Part shown: one piece after another, positions 24,903 through 34,346 of the stretch
How positions within the stretch are numbered: position 1 is the first letter of the stretch
Layout: each line of letters starts with the position of its first letter
DNA from: G963674685 sp963674685
Lineage (GTDB): Bacteria; Lernaellota; Lernaellaia; JACKCT01
Reading direction: 5' to 3'
Assembly: GCA_963674685.2 (NCBI GenBank)
Contig: CAXXWT010000009.1
Coordinates: forward strand, 620,001 to 684,000
Length of the DNA stretch: 64,000 bases
The notes under the pieces: model-generated
Databases searched by the model: none
What the model saw: only the letters and a program-made list of their open reading frames with translations
Told to the model about the DNA's origin: nothing
Made by a program: the position numbers and the translations under genes

Positions 24903-26557
24903 TGAAAATTATGAAAACCGTCATTATCGCCATAGTTTTTGCCGCGTTGGCTCTGGGTCTCTTTGCGTGCATGGGTGAGGACCCGGAGGAAATGGCCCTG
25001 CACGATCATCTGCGCGAAGGCCGCCGTTCCCTGATGTACGGAGACGCCGGACAGGCCTACAATCACTTTTATGAAGCGCGCAAAATCGCTCCTTTGCACC
25101 CGCAGGCTTTGTGGGGAACGATCCTGTCCAACGACCTTCTGGTCTGGAGAGCGATCAGCGGAATGGTCGACCTTCTGGGCGGACCCTATATCTATTCCCC
25201 GTCCCGTGAAGAATGCTTCGAGGGTTGCCAGAAACTCGACACATGCGACCTTTGGGAGGAATTTCGGACCTCCAAGGAACATTGCATCGCGGATTGCCCG
25301 TGGAAATTGCAGCCGTATATGTTCGAGGAACTGGTCGCGGCGCCGACCTGCGACGCCATTCGCGAGGGGGCGGGACAATGGATCGTACGCACGACGCCGG
25401 AACATTGCCGTATGCTTTGCGAAAGTCTGGATTACAACGGCCTGATCCAACCTCCGGAAACGTATTCCCTGCAGGAATGCATCATCAACTGCCCCTTCAT
25501 GTACGTGGAGAAACACAGCGGATGCTATCTGAACCGCGGTTACATGACGATCAACAGATTCGACAGAACCTGCTTCGAGCATTCGGTTCTGGGCGTGCAG
25601 ATTCTGGAGGACAACTTCGCTCTGCGGCGCTTGCCGGAGACCATCGACTTTTCCCGGTTCCTTCTGGATCTTGAGGACGAGTATCAGTATTACATCAAGT
25701 ATTACAAATGGGATATGAAGGAACCGGCTTTCGAATGGAACCTGGACGGCCGTTTCTCAAGGCCGGAGCTGTACTTGTCCCGCGCTTTGAATTACGCATG
25801 GGCCGTCTTTATCCATTTCGCCGTTTCGCAGAACCTGGATTTGAACACGGTGGCTTTCGATCAATACACCTGGCAGGGCAGCACCTGCAAAATCATGCTT
25901 TGGGATTTGCGGAAAGTTTTGAGTCACTTGCTGCATGATCCGATTTTCATCGATGCATTCCGGTTGAAACGCGAGAAATGGACCGAAGCCACGCAAGCGC
26001 AAATCGACGCGTCCGTCGAAAGATCCCTGAATCACATGCGGTCCACAGGATTGAACATGGGATACATGTTCCAGGAATTCGCCATGATGTCCAAAGCTCT
26101 GCTTGGCGATACCGACCGGCAGCATGGAAAAGCTCTTGGATATTCCGACAACAACTGGAATTATCGCTGGGACGAAGATGAGGTCCTTGAAATTCCCGAC
26201 CTGGATCTGTCATTCACGAAGTCCCAGATGTTTGCGTTTCAGGAATTCTGCGAAGTTATGGCCGACTGCTTCATCAACGGCAACGAAGTCGATATGCAGG
26301 ATCTCAAGCTGATTCTCGAAGCGCTGGGTTATGAGGAGTATGGGATCGCCGTCGATCTTTTGATCATGGTGACGGGGAAAGATACGATCAACTTTTCCTA
26401 TCCTTTCATGCATCCGTCGGATGAAGGCATCAGGCCTTTGATGCTCGAAGTCGAGGAGTTGCTCAACACGCTCTATGATCAGTCCGATTCCTATCCTGAT
26501 TTCTTCGGATGCGATGAATTGGATTACTGGGAAAGTTATCAGCCCTATACGGAATAA
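24899..26557 (+). CDS. Lipoprotein with Cys-rich segments, partner of the preceding barrel
   Basis: The 552-residue protein has a lipoprotein signal ending LFAC. A TPR-like helical segment (residues about 30-75) leads into two Cys-rich motifs (CFEGCQKLDTC to CIADCPW, and CDAIREG to CRMLCESL) that look like a duplicated disulfide module. The rest is mostly helical without known motifs. ATG/TGA/ATG overlap with the upstream barrel gene indicates translational coupling. Function unknown; a periplasm-facing accessory of the barrel is an inference from context. Confidence 0.75.
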   Translation: MMKIMKTVIIAIVFAALALGLFACMGEDPEEMALHDHLREGRRSLMYGDAGQAYNHFYEARKIAPLHPQALWGTILSNDLLVWRAISGMVDLLGGPYIYSPSREECFEGCQKLDTCDLWEEFRTSKEHCIADCPWKLQPYMFEELVAAPTCDAIREGAGQWIVRTTPEHCRMLCESLDYNGLIQPPETYSLQECIINCPFMYVEKHSGCYLNRGYMTINRFDRTCFEHSVLGVQILEDNFALRRLPETIDFSRFLLDLEDEYQYYIKYYKWDMKEPAFEWNLDGRFSRPELYLSRALNYAWAVFIHFAVSQNLDLNTVAFDQYTWQGSTCKIMLWDLRKVLSHLLHDPIFIDAFRLKREKWTEATQAQIDASVERSLNHMRSTGLNMGYMFQEFAMMSKALLGDTDRQHGKALGYSDNNWNYRWDEDEVLEIPDLDLSFTKSQMFAFQEFCEVMADCFINGNEVDMQDLKLILEALGYEEYGIAVDLLIMVTGKDTINFSYPFMHPSDEGIRPLMLEVEELLNTLYDQSDSYPDFFGCDELDYWESYQPYTE

Positions 26558-26575
26558 AGCCAACAGGAGGCTAAA

Positions 26576-27358
26576 ATGGATTGGGGAATGCAAAACCGGC
26601 TGTCGAGGATCATCAATCCGAAGTCGGGAAAAACCGTCATGCTGGCCGTCGATCACGGATACTTCCAGGGGCCGACCACCGGGTTGAAATGCCCGGGCGA
26701 CACCATTGCGCCCCTCATCGAATACGCGGACGCTCTTATGCTTACGCGGGGCATTCTACGCGCCCAGGTTTCGCCGCACATCGACAAGCCGATTATCCTT
26801 CGGGTTTCCGGTGGAACCAGCGTTCTCAAGGAGGATTTGTCAGGCGAGGACATCACCGTGAGCATTGAAGACGCCATTCGCCTGAACGTTTCCGCCATCG
26901 CCATTTCCGTTTTCGTCGGAGCGCCCAATGAAAAACAGACGCTGACCAATCTCGCCAAGCTCGCCGACGAAGGGCAGAAATACGGCATCCCGGTGCTGGC
27001 CGTGACGGCGGTGGGCAAGGAGATGGGGCGCGACGCGCGCTATCTGGGACTGGCTTCCCGCATCGCTGCGGAACTCGGAGCGCACATCGTCAAAACCTAT
27101 TACTGTGATGATTTTCAGAAAGTTTCGAGCTGCGTGCCCACGCCGTGCGTGATTGCCGGCGGAAAGAAAATCAGCGAAATGGACGCTTTGATCATGACGA
27201 AAAACGCCATTAACGACGGGGCCGTGGGCGTGGATATGGGAAGAAACATCTTCCAGTCCGATTCTCCCGTGGGGATGATCAAGGCTGTGCGTTCCATCGT
27301 CCACGAAGGCGCGAGCGTCGAAGACGCCTATAAAATCTACGAGGCCGAGAAAAGCTAA
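26576..27358 (+). CDS. LsrF-like class I aldolase/thiolase family protein
   Basis: The 260-residue TIM-barrel protein is close to E. coli LsrF (3-hydroxy-5-phosphonooxypentane-2,4-dione thiolase) and the DeoC/FbaB family. Signatures are DWGMQNRLSRI, VMLAVDHGYFQGPTTGL, the Schiff-base Lys in IVKTYYCDD, and GVDMGRNIFQSD. The rest of the lsr autoinducer-2 pathway is absent here, so it may act on another phosphorylated keto sugar or in aromatic amino-acid precursor synthesis as in archaeal homologues. AGGAGG precedes the ATG; a terminator follows the gene. Confidence 0.85.
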   Translation: MDWGMQNRLSRIINPKSGKTVMLAVDHGYFQGPTTGLKCPGDTIAPLIEYADALMLTRGILRAQVSPHIDKPIILRVSGGTSVLKEDLSGEDITVSIEDAIRLNVSAIAISVFVGAPNEKQTLTNLAKLADEGQKYGIPVLAVTAVGKEMGRDARYLGLASRIAAELGAHIVKTYYCDDFQKVSSCVPTPCVIAGGKKISEMDALIMTKNAINDGAVGVDMGRNIFQSDSPVGMIKAVRSIVHEGASVEDAYKIYEAEKS

Positions 27359-27404
27359 TCGTCGATCATGCGGCTTGAAAACAAAAGAGTTCTGAGGTGA
27401 AAAT

Positions 27405-27427
27405 AAGGGACGCGCGGAGCGTCCCTT
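27405..27427 (+). terminator. Rho-independent terminator between LsrF-like and MDR genes
   Basis: AAGGGACGC and GCGTCCCTT form a perfect 9-bp stem over a 5-base loop, followed by TCCATTT. It lies about 45 bases after the LsrF-like stop and 25 bases before the next ATG. Confidence 0.75.
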
Positions 27428-27451
27428 TCCATTTAAGTTAAAAGGCTTGCC

Positions 27452-28492
27452 ATGTCGAAAACAATGCGCGTCGCCGTTTATTACTCCAACAGCGACATTC
27501 GTATCGAGAAGCGCCCGGTGCCCGAAATCGGTCCCGGGGAACTGCTGATGAAAATCTACGCCAGCGGCGTTTGCGGTTCCGATGTCATGGAATGGTATCG
27601 AATTCACAAAGCGCCCCTCGTTTTAGGGCACGAGGTCGCCGGCGAGGTCGCCGAAGTGGGCGAGGGGGTCGAGTGCTTCGCTGTCGGAGACCGGATCGTC
27701 GTTTCCCATCACGTGCCGTGCATGTGTTGCGAAAACTGCCGCGCGGGGCATGAAACGGTTTGCGACACATTGTTCACAACGAATTTCGACCCCGGCGGAT
27801 TCTGCGAATACGTGCGCATCCCGGCCATCAACGTGCAAAACGGAACCTATCACATTCCTGACGGCCTTTCCTATGATGAGGCTTGTTTTGCCGAACCCGT
27901 GGCGTGCGTTCTTCGGGGACAGCGAAGGGCGGGCGTCGGCCCGGGCAAGAGCGTCCTGGTGCTGGGCAGCGGCGTATCAGGCATTCTGCATATCCATTTG
28001 GCGTGCGCCCTGGGAGCGGGGCTCGTGGCGGCGACGGATTTGAATCCGTTTCGCGTCGAGGCCGCAAGGCGTTTCGGCGCCGCGCGGGCTTTTTTAGCGG
28101 ATGGATATACGCCGGATAAGTTTCGCGAAATGAACGGCGGGCGACTGGCCGACGTTGTCGTTACCACGGCGGGCGCGCGGTCCGTGTTCGAACAAGCGTT
28201 TGCCAGCGTAGAACGCGGCGGCGTTATTCTGGTTTTTGCACCCACGATGCCCGGCGAGACGATTCCTTTGCCGGTCAACGATCTTTTCTGGAAGACCGAC
28301 ATGACCATGACCACGACGTACGCGGGCAGCCCGGCGGATCACGTGACGGCGCTGAAAATGATCCACGCGGGACGCTTGAAGGCCGCGGATATGATCACGC
28401 ACGCGTACGGACTTTCGGATACGACGGAGGCCTTTCAAAAAGTCGCCGAAGGATCGGATTCCATTAAGGTGATTGTCCACCCGCAGGAATAA
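27452..28492 (+). CDS. Zinc-dependent medium-chain alcohol/polyol dehydrogenase
   Basis: The 346-residue protein is an MDR enzyme of the sorbitol/threonine dehydrogenase type. Catalytic zinc residues appear in GVCGSD and LVLGHEVAGEV. The structural zinc site has four Cys within VPCMCCENCRAGHETVC, and the NAD-binding loop is VLGSGVSGI. It would oxidise a secondary alcohol or polyol with NAD. It may relate functionally to the LsrF-like gene upstream, but the terminator between them argues for separate transcription. Confidence 0.9.
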   Translation: MSKTMRVAVYYSNSDIRIEKRPVPEIGPGELLMKIYASGVCGSDVMEWYRIHKAPLVLGHEVAGEVAEVGEGVECFAVGDRIVVSHHVPCMCCENCRAGHETVCDTLFTTNFDPGGFCEYVRIPAINVQNGTYHIPDGLSYDEACFAEPVACVLRGQRRAGVGPGKSVLVLGSGVSGILHIHLACALGAGLVAATDLNPFRVEAARRFGAARAFLADGYTPDKFREMNGGRLADVVVTTAGARSVFEQAFASVERGGVILVFAPTMPGETIPLPVNDLFWKTDMTMTTTYAGSPADHVTALKMIHAGRLKAADMITHAYGLSDTTEAFQKVAEGSDSIKVIVHPQE

Positions 28493-28508
28493 AAAAACTA
28501 AATCAAGT

Positions 28509-29444
28509 ATGCAGATGGAAAATTCCACGGAAAATACTAACGCCGGCGAAGCCAATCGAAATAAGGACGAGGTTTTTGCACGTATCCGCCGGGTTACGAT
28601 TCTAGGCTCAATCGTCAATATATTGCTTGCCGTCGCGAAGATCGCCATCGGGAAGTCTTCCGGCTCCATGGCTCTGATCGCCGACGGCGTGCATTCCTTC
28701 GGAGATTTGATATCCGACGTCGCCGTGCTGGCCGGGGCGAAAATCGCTTCCAAGCCCCGCGATGAAAAACATCAATACGGGCACGGGAAATTTGAAACCC
28801 TTGCCTGCATTTTCGTCGCATTGGTTCTTTTCGTGACGGGGGGAGCCATTGCGTGGTCGGCGATAAATGCCTTTATTCATAACGATCAGAATCAGGTTGG
28901 AAAATACGTTGTCATCGCGGCCGTCGTTTCGATAGGCGCAAAAGAGTGGTTGTATCAAATCACCAGAAAAGTCGGCAGAACCGTCGAAAGCCCGGCTGTG
29001 ATCGCCAATGCGTGGCATCATCGTTCCGATGCTTTGTCGTCCATCGCGGTTCTGTTCGGCGCCGTCGGGTCGCTGCTCGGCTGGGGTTATGCCGACAGCA
29101 CAGCGGCGCTGCTCGTAGCGCTGATGATTATTTTCGTGGGTGCGGATATGAGCCTTCAGTGCATCCACGAATTGATGGAGGGCGCCATCGCGCCGGAAGT
29201 CATCGGAAATATTGAAAAACTTGTGGCGGGCCACCCTCAGGTGCGCAGTTTTCACGCGTTAAGAACACGCAAGGTGGGAAACGAGATATTCGTCGATGTG
29301 CATATTTTGGTTCAGCCGGAAATGAGCGTGGAGCAAAGCCACCAAATCACGCAAGATCTCGAAACGGATCTGCAAAAAACAACACCGAATCCCGTTAACT
29401 TTCTCATACACGTCGAGCCGGACACGCGGGAACACAGGATATAA
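28509..29444 (+). CDS. Cation diffusion facilitator (CDF) metal efflux transporter
   Basis: The protein is about 311 residues. It has six predicted membrane helices and metal-site motifs: HSFGDLISD in helix 2, HQYGHGKFE in the loop and WHHRSDALSS in helix 5. A C-terminal cytoplasmic domain (RKVGNEIFVDVHILV) follows. CDF proteins export Zn2+, Fe2+, Mn2+ or Co2+ in exchange for protons. No good ribosome site precedes the ATG at 28509. It is convergent with the SGNH gene at its 3' side. Confidence 0.92.
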   Translation: MQMENSTENTNAGEANRNKDEVFARIRRVTILGSIVNILLAVAKIAIGKSSGSMALIADGVHSFGDLISDVAVLAGAKIASKPRDEKHQYGHGKFETLACIFVALVLFVTGGAIAWSAINAFIHNDQNQVGKYVVIAAVVSIGAKEWLYQITRKVGRTVESPAVIANAWHHRSDALSSIAVLFGAVGSLLGWGYADSTAALLVALMIIFVGADMSLQCIHELMEGAIAPEVIGNIEKLVAGHPQVRSFHALRTRKVGNEIFVDVHILVQPEMSVEQSHQITQDLETDLQKTTPNPVNFLIHVEPDTREHRI

Positions 29445-29460
29445 AACCCGTCCTCAAGCC

Positions 29461-31761
29461 TCAATGCGGCAACAGATCATTTTCCTCAAAACATTTCAAC
29501 ATAAGATCGGCAAGCAGGTCCGCGCCTTTTTCATTCAAGTGAACCGTATCGTACGGAAAAACCAGATCATTCGAGTCAATCCCTGACTGCGTCATCCACG
29601 TGTGCGTGTCGCATAAAGGGGCGTTGATTTCCTTCGCCGCTTTATTCATGGCCCTAAAAACGATGGTGACCGGATTCTCGTCGGGCGGCGTACCGGACGA
29701 ATCATCTTTCCAGACAAATTCGGTGGAGAAAACGATTTTCGCGTTTTTGCTTCGCGCCAGGCCGGCCATATCTTTCATGTTGAGCTCGAAATCCTCGACA
29801 GGATTTATTTGCTTGAAAAAGGTTGACTCCGGCGCATCATGAACCTTGTTCTCGCTTCGTTTGCCGACAATGGCGTGGGTCATGCCGTTGTAAAGGCGAT
29901 AATGGCGCAAATATTCCTGAACCCGGGTCACCCGGGATCGCTTTTCTTCAAGGCCCCTGCTGGTGATAAAGCTTTCAATTTTATCCCACTTGCCGGCGTT
30001 TTTCGCGGCCCACAAATCCCGAAGCGTAAAAAAACCTCTCTGGCCGAAGGAGGTGGAGTCATTGTATCCGCAGTAAACCACCAGTAAATCGTATTGCAGA
30101 TCTTTGAGGTAGGTTTCATGCAGAACGAGCAATTGAAATAAATAGAATCCGATAACGCCGGAGTTGACGACTTCGTATCGCGGGCCGTCGCGGCGTTGAT
30201 TGAGTTTCTTTTCAAGTTTGCGTGGCCAGGTGTCCTCGTCCTGCTCGATATGCGTGCCCCATACATTGCTGCCGCCCATGACGAGAATTCGAAAAACGCC
30301 GGCGTCTTTTTCGTTGGAAATATTGCCGGAGCGAAAATTGACTTGATCGATAACGTAATCTTCGGGCCGGTCGCCGCCCGCGTCGGGGGCGAACAGATTC
30401 TTCGGAGCCCAGAACAGGAGATCGTTTTTTTCAAATTGAGTTCCGAGATCCTGAGACGGCCATCGCTCGGCATAGGCGGCGTGTCGAACGGTAAATTCCG
30501 CGCCGACGACAAATAGCAAAACGGCTCCCGTCATGAGCGCCCATGATGCGTGAAAAGCTTTTCCGTAGAGGCGCAACAAGGAGTATTTTGCCGCGGTCGC
30601 GGCGATAAAGGTCCATGCCGCGAACGCCGTGAAATCCGCCGGCTGGACCGGCCGGAAAGGTTTCGTCGCCGGCAAGGCCAGATATATGAGAGGCGCAGAC
30701 GCGAAGAAAACGGCGACCGGCCAGTCGTGACGTCCGGAAAAACGCCAAAAAAGGATTTCCGGAAGTGAGATCAGCGCTACGGCGCCCAGGACCAGCAGTC
30801 TGATGCGAATGGTTGTTTCATCCCACCTGCCCACATCGCCCTGACCGAACATGGCGGCCACGGTCAAAGACGCCGGCGCCATGAGAAGGATGCTCAAAAG
30901 CGCGGTTTTGCCCCGCTTGAAAACGCGGGGGATAATTGCCAGGCGCCAAACCAGAGTTGCCGCGGCGAGATATATAAGCGCGTTGGATCGCAAAGGCGCA
31001 TCGATAAAGCCCAGGGCGACGGCTCCGGGAAAATATCCGGCGTAAAATGTCGCCGTGGAATCGAATCGATGAGCCAATCCCATGGCGCTGAAAATCTTGT
31101 AGTCCGCGAAGCGGGCAAGAAGCAAGAGCGGGATGATCGCGCCAAAGAGCGTCAAAAGGCTGAAAATATCCGACAAACCTTTTCCGAAATTTTCAGAAAA
31201 TATCGTTTTATTGTTTTCGAGATTTGTCGCTTTGAAGTTGTCGAGGTCGAATACGGATTCTGTCGATTGGATTTCGATGGATTTGAATTGACCTTTTGCG
31301 AGTTGTACGTTTTTTTCCAAGTCCAGATTCGGGACTTGGATCGACAATGCCCCTGGTGTTATGAAAATCCGGAAATGTCGCCGGATATCGGCATCGCCTT
31401 GCCGGACGTCATTGCCGACGACAAATGTTTCGGTCATTTCGCCGTTGACTGTGTGAACGCGGAAAAATATCCGTCCGATCCATGTCGGGATCACGTCGAA
31501 TTCGATCATGAATCTGTCGTGTTCCGCGGGCCTCGTCGCGGTGTAACTCAAGGTGGAATCCCAGATCATTTTTACGACGCCGCCCCGAGGATATTTCTCG
31601 CCGTTTGGCGACGAAAGACCAAGAGGGGCTTTGACGGGCGACCGACCGAGAAAAAGCGTGAGGGATATCGCCAGAACCGCCGCGAAAAAGACGATGCCGG
31701 GCATGAAGCGGCGTCGCTGCGTGGGTTCTTGATGCGGTTCCACGGGATTTCGTCTGATCAT
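29461..31761 (-). CDS. Membrane-anchored SGNH/GDSL-family protein, copy 1
   Basis: The 766-residue protein has one N-terminal membrane helix, then a beta-rich extracytoplasmic domain (residues about 45-215) and around eight membrane helices. The C-terminal SGNH hydrolase domain carries ILVMGGSNVWG (Ser block), NSGVIG, YCGYNDS (Asn block) and YDTVHLNEKG (Asp-His block). SGNH domains fused to membrane segments often add or remove O-acyl groups on polysaccharides. The neighbour at 31769-34057 is a clear paralog. It starts with ATG directly after the neighbour's stop with no ribosome site. Confidence 0.82.
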   Translation of the reverse strand: MIRRNPVEPHQEPTQRRRFMPGIVFFAAVLAISLTLFLGRSPVKAPLGLSSPNGEKYPRGGVVKMIWDSTLSYTATRPAEHDRFMIEFDVIPTWIGRIFFRVHTVNGEMTETFVVGNDVRQGDADIRRHFRIFITPGALSIQVPNLDLEKNVQLAKGQFKSIEIQSTESVFDLDNFKATNLENNKTIFSENFGKGLSDIFSLLTLFGAIIPLLLLARFADYKIFSAMGLAHRFDSTATFYAGYFPGAVALGFIDAPLRSNALIYLAAATLVWRLAIIPRVFKRGKTALLSILLMAPASLTVAAMFGQGDVGRWDETTIRIRLLVLGAVALISLPEILFWRFSGRHDWPVAVFFASAPLIYLALPATKPFRPVQPADFTAFAAWTFIAATAAKYSLLRLYGKAFHASWALMTGAVLLFVVGAEFTVRHAAYAERWPSQDLGTQFEKNDLLFWAPKNLFAPDAGGDRPEDYVIDQVNFRSGNISNEKDAGVFRILVMGGSNVWGTHIEQDEDTWPRKLEKKLNQRRDGPRYEVVNSGVIGFYLFQLLVLHETYLKDLQYDLLVVYCGYNDSTSFGQRGFFTLRDLWAAKNAGKWDKIESFITSRGLEEKRSRVTRVQEYLRHYRLYNGMTHAIVGKRSENKVHDAPESTFFKQINPVEDFELNMKDMAGLARSKNAKIVFSTEFVWKDDSSGTPPDENPVTIVFRAMNKAAKEINAPLCDTHTWMTQSGIDSNDLVFPYDTVHLNEKGADLLADLMLKCFEENDLLPH

Positions 31762-31768
31762 GTCGTCA

Positions 31769-34057
31769 CTATAGCAGATCGTTTACATCAAAACATTCAA
31801 TCATGAGGTCGGAAAGCAAGTCCGTGCCCTTGGGGCTTAAATGACTTGTATCCCATGAAAAAACCAGTTCATCCAAATCGGAGCCGGAACCGGTCATCCG
31901 CGCATGCGTGTCGCATAGAGGGACATCGATTCCTTTCGCCGCGCTTTTCATGGCGTTCGCAATGATATTGACCGGATTGTCCTCGGGGGGCGCCATCGAA
32001 GGATCTTTTTCCCACATGAATTCCGTGGCGAAAACGACATCGGCGTTTCTTTGCCTGGCCGAGGCCGTTATATCCTTGAGATTCCCGACGAAATCCTCGA
32101 CCGGATTGATGCGCTTGAGATGGGAAATATTCAAATCCTTCGCCACGCGCCCGCCTCTGAAATTTACGACGGCTTTTGTCAGGCCGTTATAAATGTTGAA
32201 ACGACGCAAGACCTTTTGCGCGCCGATAATCCACCGCCGGTTTTCCCAAAGGCCGCGTGCGGACATGAAGTTTTCGATTTCGTCCCAGTTTCCGTTGTTT
32301 TTGGCGGTCCACAATTCCCGGAGCGTAAAAGGACCCGTTTCGTCATAAACGGCGGCGTCCATTAAACCGATGTAAAGAACCAGCAGATCGTATTGCAGGG
32401 TCTTCAGATAGCTTTCGTGCAAAACGAGCAGTTGAAAGAGATTGTATCCGCAGACGCCTGCGTTGACGACCTCATATCGCACGCCGCTTTGAAGGCCGTT
32501 GAGCTTTTTCTCCAATTTATACGCCAGCGTGTCCTCGACATGATCCAGGCGGTCTCCCCATACGTTGCTGCCGCCCATCAGCAGGATGCGAAATACGCCC
32601 TCGGGTTTCTTTCGGGAGACCTTGCCGGATCGGAAGTTGATTTTTTCCACGGCGAAGTCCCGGCGCATGTGAAAATCGACATCCGGCGATATCCAGTTTT
32701 TGGGGATCCAGAAAAGCAGTTGATCCTCTTTGAAGTTTCCGCCGACATTTTGGCTTCGCCATGATGCGGAAAACGTCGAATGACGAAGCGATATTTCGGC
32801 GCCGGTTAAAAACAGAGCCAGGGTCATGAGAACCAAAAGAGGATAAGCTTTGATCGGTTTTTCCGGCAATTGCAGAAAAGAAAATTTTGCCGCCGCCATG
32901 GCGATAAAGGCCAATGCGGCCAAAGACGCATAATCCGTCGGCTCGGTCGGCGAAAAAGGAGGAAACGCCGGCAGGGCCAGAAATATCAAGGGCATCGAAG
33001 TAAACATCATCGCCGCGGGCAGGTTTAATTTTCCGGAATGACGCCAGAAAAATATTTCCAATAATGAAATTAAAGCGATAAAGCCAAGGGCCAGAAGTCT
33101 TGCGCATATGGCGGACGCATCCCAGCGCGCCAGATCGCCCTGACCCAACATGGCGGCGACGGTCAGCGATGCGGGAAGCGCCAATAAGGCGAATAAGGCA
33201 ATGGTTTTGCGCCGCCAAAAAGCGCGCGGAAGAATCGCAAGCCGCCACATGACGGTCGCCGCCGCGATGGAGCCCAGCGCATCGGACCTCAGCGGCGTGT
33301 CGATGAATCCCAAAGCGACGGAGAAGGGCAGGCAGCCCGCAAAAAAAGTCGCCACAGAATCCTGTCGGGAATCAAGACGGGCGGATTTGAAAATCCAATG
33401 TTCGATTTGCCGCGTCAAAAACAAAGCGAGGATCAGGGCTAGGAAAAGGATGAGAAGCGCGGGCAGGTCGGTCAGCTTTCTTCCGAAGTTCTCACGGTAC
33501 AGCAGGTTTTTCGACGGCCAGTCCTTGATGCTGAAATTATCGAGATCGAACACCGATTCATGGGATATGATTTCGATGTCGCGGATAGTCCCGGGATGGC
33601 GCGGAAAAGGTTTTTCCCAGCCGACGCCGGCGTGGCGGATGATCAGCTTGTCCGGCGCTATCGTTATTTCGAAATGCTGAAGCCGGCCTGCTTCGCGGAC
33701 TGTTTCGGCGCCGGTGACAAAGGCTTCAGATGTTTGCCCGTCGGTCGTGAGCCGAATGAAAATCTGACCGATCCAGGTCGGGATTATGTCGAATTCCAGA
33801 AACAGATCTCTGGCATCCATCGTCGAAGGCGGCGAAAAGCTTAAAGTGGAATCCCATACCATTTTTACCGCGCCGCCGCGGGGATAATCTTCGCCGTTTA
33901 TCGATGAAAGCGTCAGGGGTTTTTCAACCGGCGAGCGGCCGAAATAAAGCGTCAGGGAGACGGCCAGAACCGCGGCCAACGCCATGACGCCGGGTGTGTA
34001 ACGGAGCCATTTCACGCGTCCGCGATTGAATAGGTCTATGGGATTTCGTCTGTCCAC
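31769..34057 (-). CDS. Membrane-anchored SGNH/GDSL-family protein, copy 2
   Basis: The 762-residue paralog of the next gene has the same architecture: N-terminal helix, beta-rich domain with DYPRGGAVKMVWDSTLSF, multiple membrane helices, then SGNH blocks ILLMGGSNVWGD, NAGVCG and SWDTSHLSPKG. The GTG start is inferred by alignment with copy 1: both read (M)xRRNPxxx and both share GCTATAGTG-like bases immediately upstream. A 7-base gap separates it from copy 1, indicating a tandem duplication within one transcript. Confidence 0.8.
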   Translation of the reverse strand: MDRRNPIDLFNRGRVKWLRYTPGVMALAAVLAVSLTLYFGRSPVEKPLTLSSINGEDYPRGGAVKMVWDSTLSFSPPSTMDARDLFLEFDIIPTWIGQIFIRLTTDGQTSEAFVTGAETVREAGRLQHFEITIAPDKLIIRHAGVGWEKPFPRHPGTIRDIEIISHESVFDLDNFSIKDWPSKNLLYRENFGRKLTDLPALLILFLALILALFLTRQIEHWIFKSARLDSRQDSVATFFAGCLPFSVALGFIDTPLRSDALGSIAAATVMWRLAILPRAFWRRKTIALFALLALPASLTVAAMLGQGDLARWDASAICARLLALGFIALISLLEIFFWRHSGKLNLPAAMMFTSMPLIFLALPAFPPFSPTEPTDYASLAALAFIAMAAAKFSFLQLPEKPIKAYPLLVLMTLALFLTGAEISLRHSTFSASWRSQNVGGNFKEDQLLFWIPKNWISPDVDFHMRRDFAVEKINFRSGKVSRKKPEGVFRILLMGGSNVWGDRLDHVEDTLAYKLEKKLNGLQSGVRYEVVNAGVCGYNLFQLLVLHESYLKTLQYDLLVLYIGLMDAAVYDETGPFTLRELWTAKNNGNWDEIENFMSARGLWENRRWIIGAQKVLRRFNIYNGLTKAVVNFRGGRVAKDLNISHLKRINPVEDFVGNLKDITASARQRNADVVFATEFMWEKDPSMAPPEDNPVNIIANAMKSAAKGIDVPLCDTHARMTGSGSDLDELVFSWDTSHLSPKGTDLLSDLMIECFDVNDLL

Positions 34058-34346
34058 GATGACACTATAGCAAAGAGTAAAGGAGGAAATAAGAAGAATG
34101 AAGGAGGAATTCGGCCTTTTCAAACGACGCAAATACTGACGCGCGGGTGGCATCTATAAGACGTTTTGAGCATCGTTTTATGGCTGCCGCACTCGAAAAG
34201 CTTTTCATCACAATTAATAAGGAGATACATGTTCCCGCAAGAGCCAACGCGAAAAACGCTTGTCCGTGTTTAGGAAGGATGGCGGAGGATGCGGACGGAT
34301 GATTTAAACGCGCCTGCAAAATTCATCCTTCTTCCTTAAGAAAAGG
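34058..34346. other. Intergenic region between exporter and SGNH genes
   Basis: About 290 bases with no convincing gene. An 84-codon open frame here is hydrophobic but has no ribosome site. The GTG start of the downstream SGNH gene is preceded by GCTATAGTGTCATC, so a TATAGT-type -10 with a very short or absent leader is possible. Confidence 0.4.

Noticed and set aside
34065..34319. 84-codon hydrophobic ORF between exporter and SGNH genes
   Set aside because: No ribosome site, no homology seen, ends at the putative promoter of the SGNH gene.
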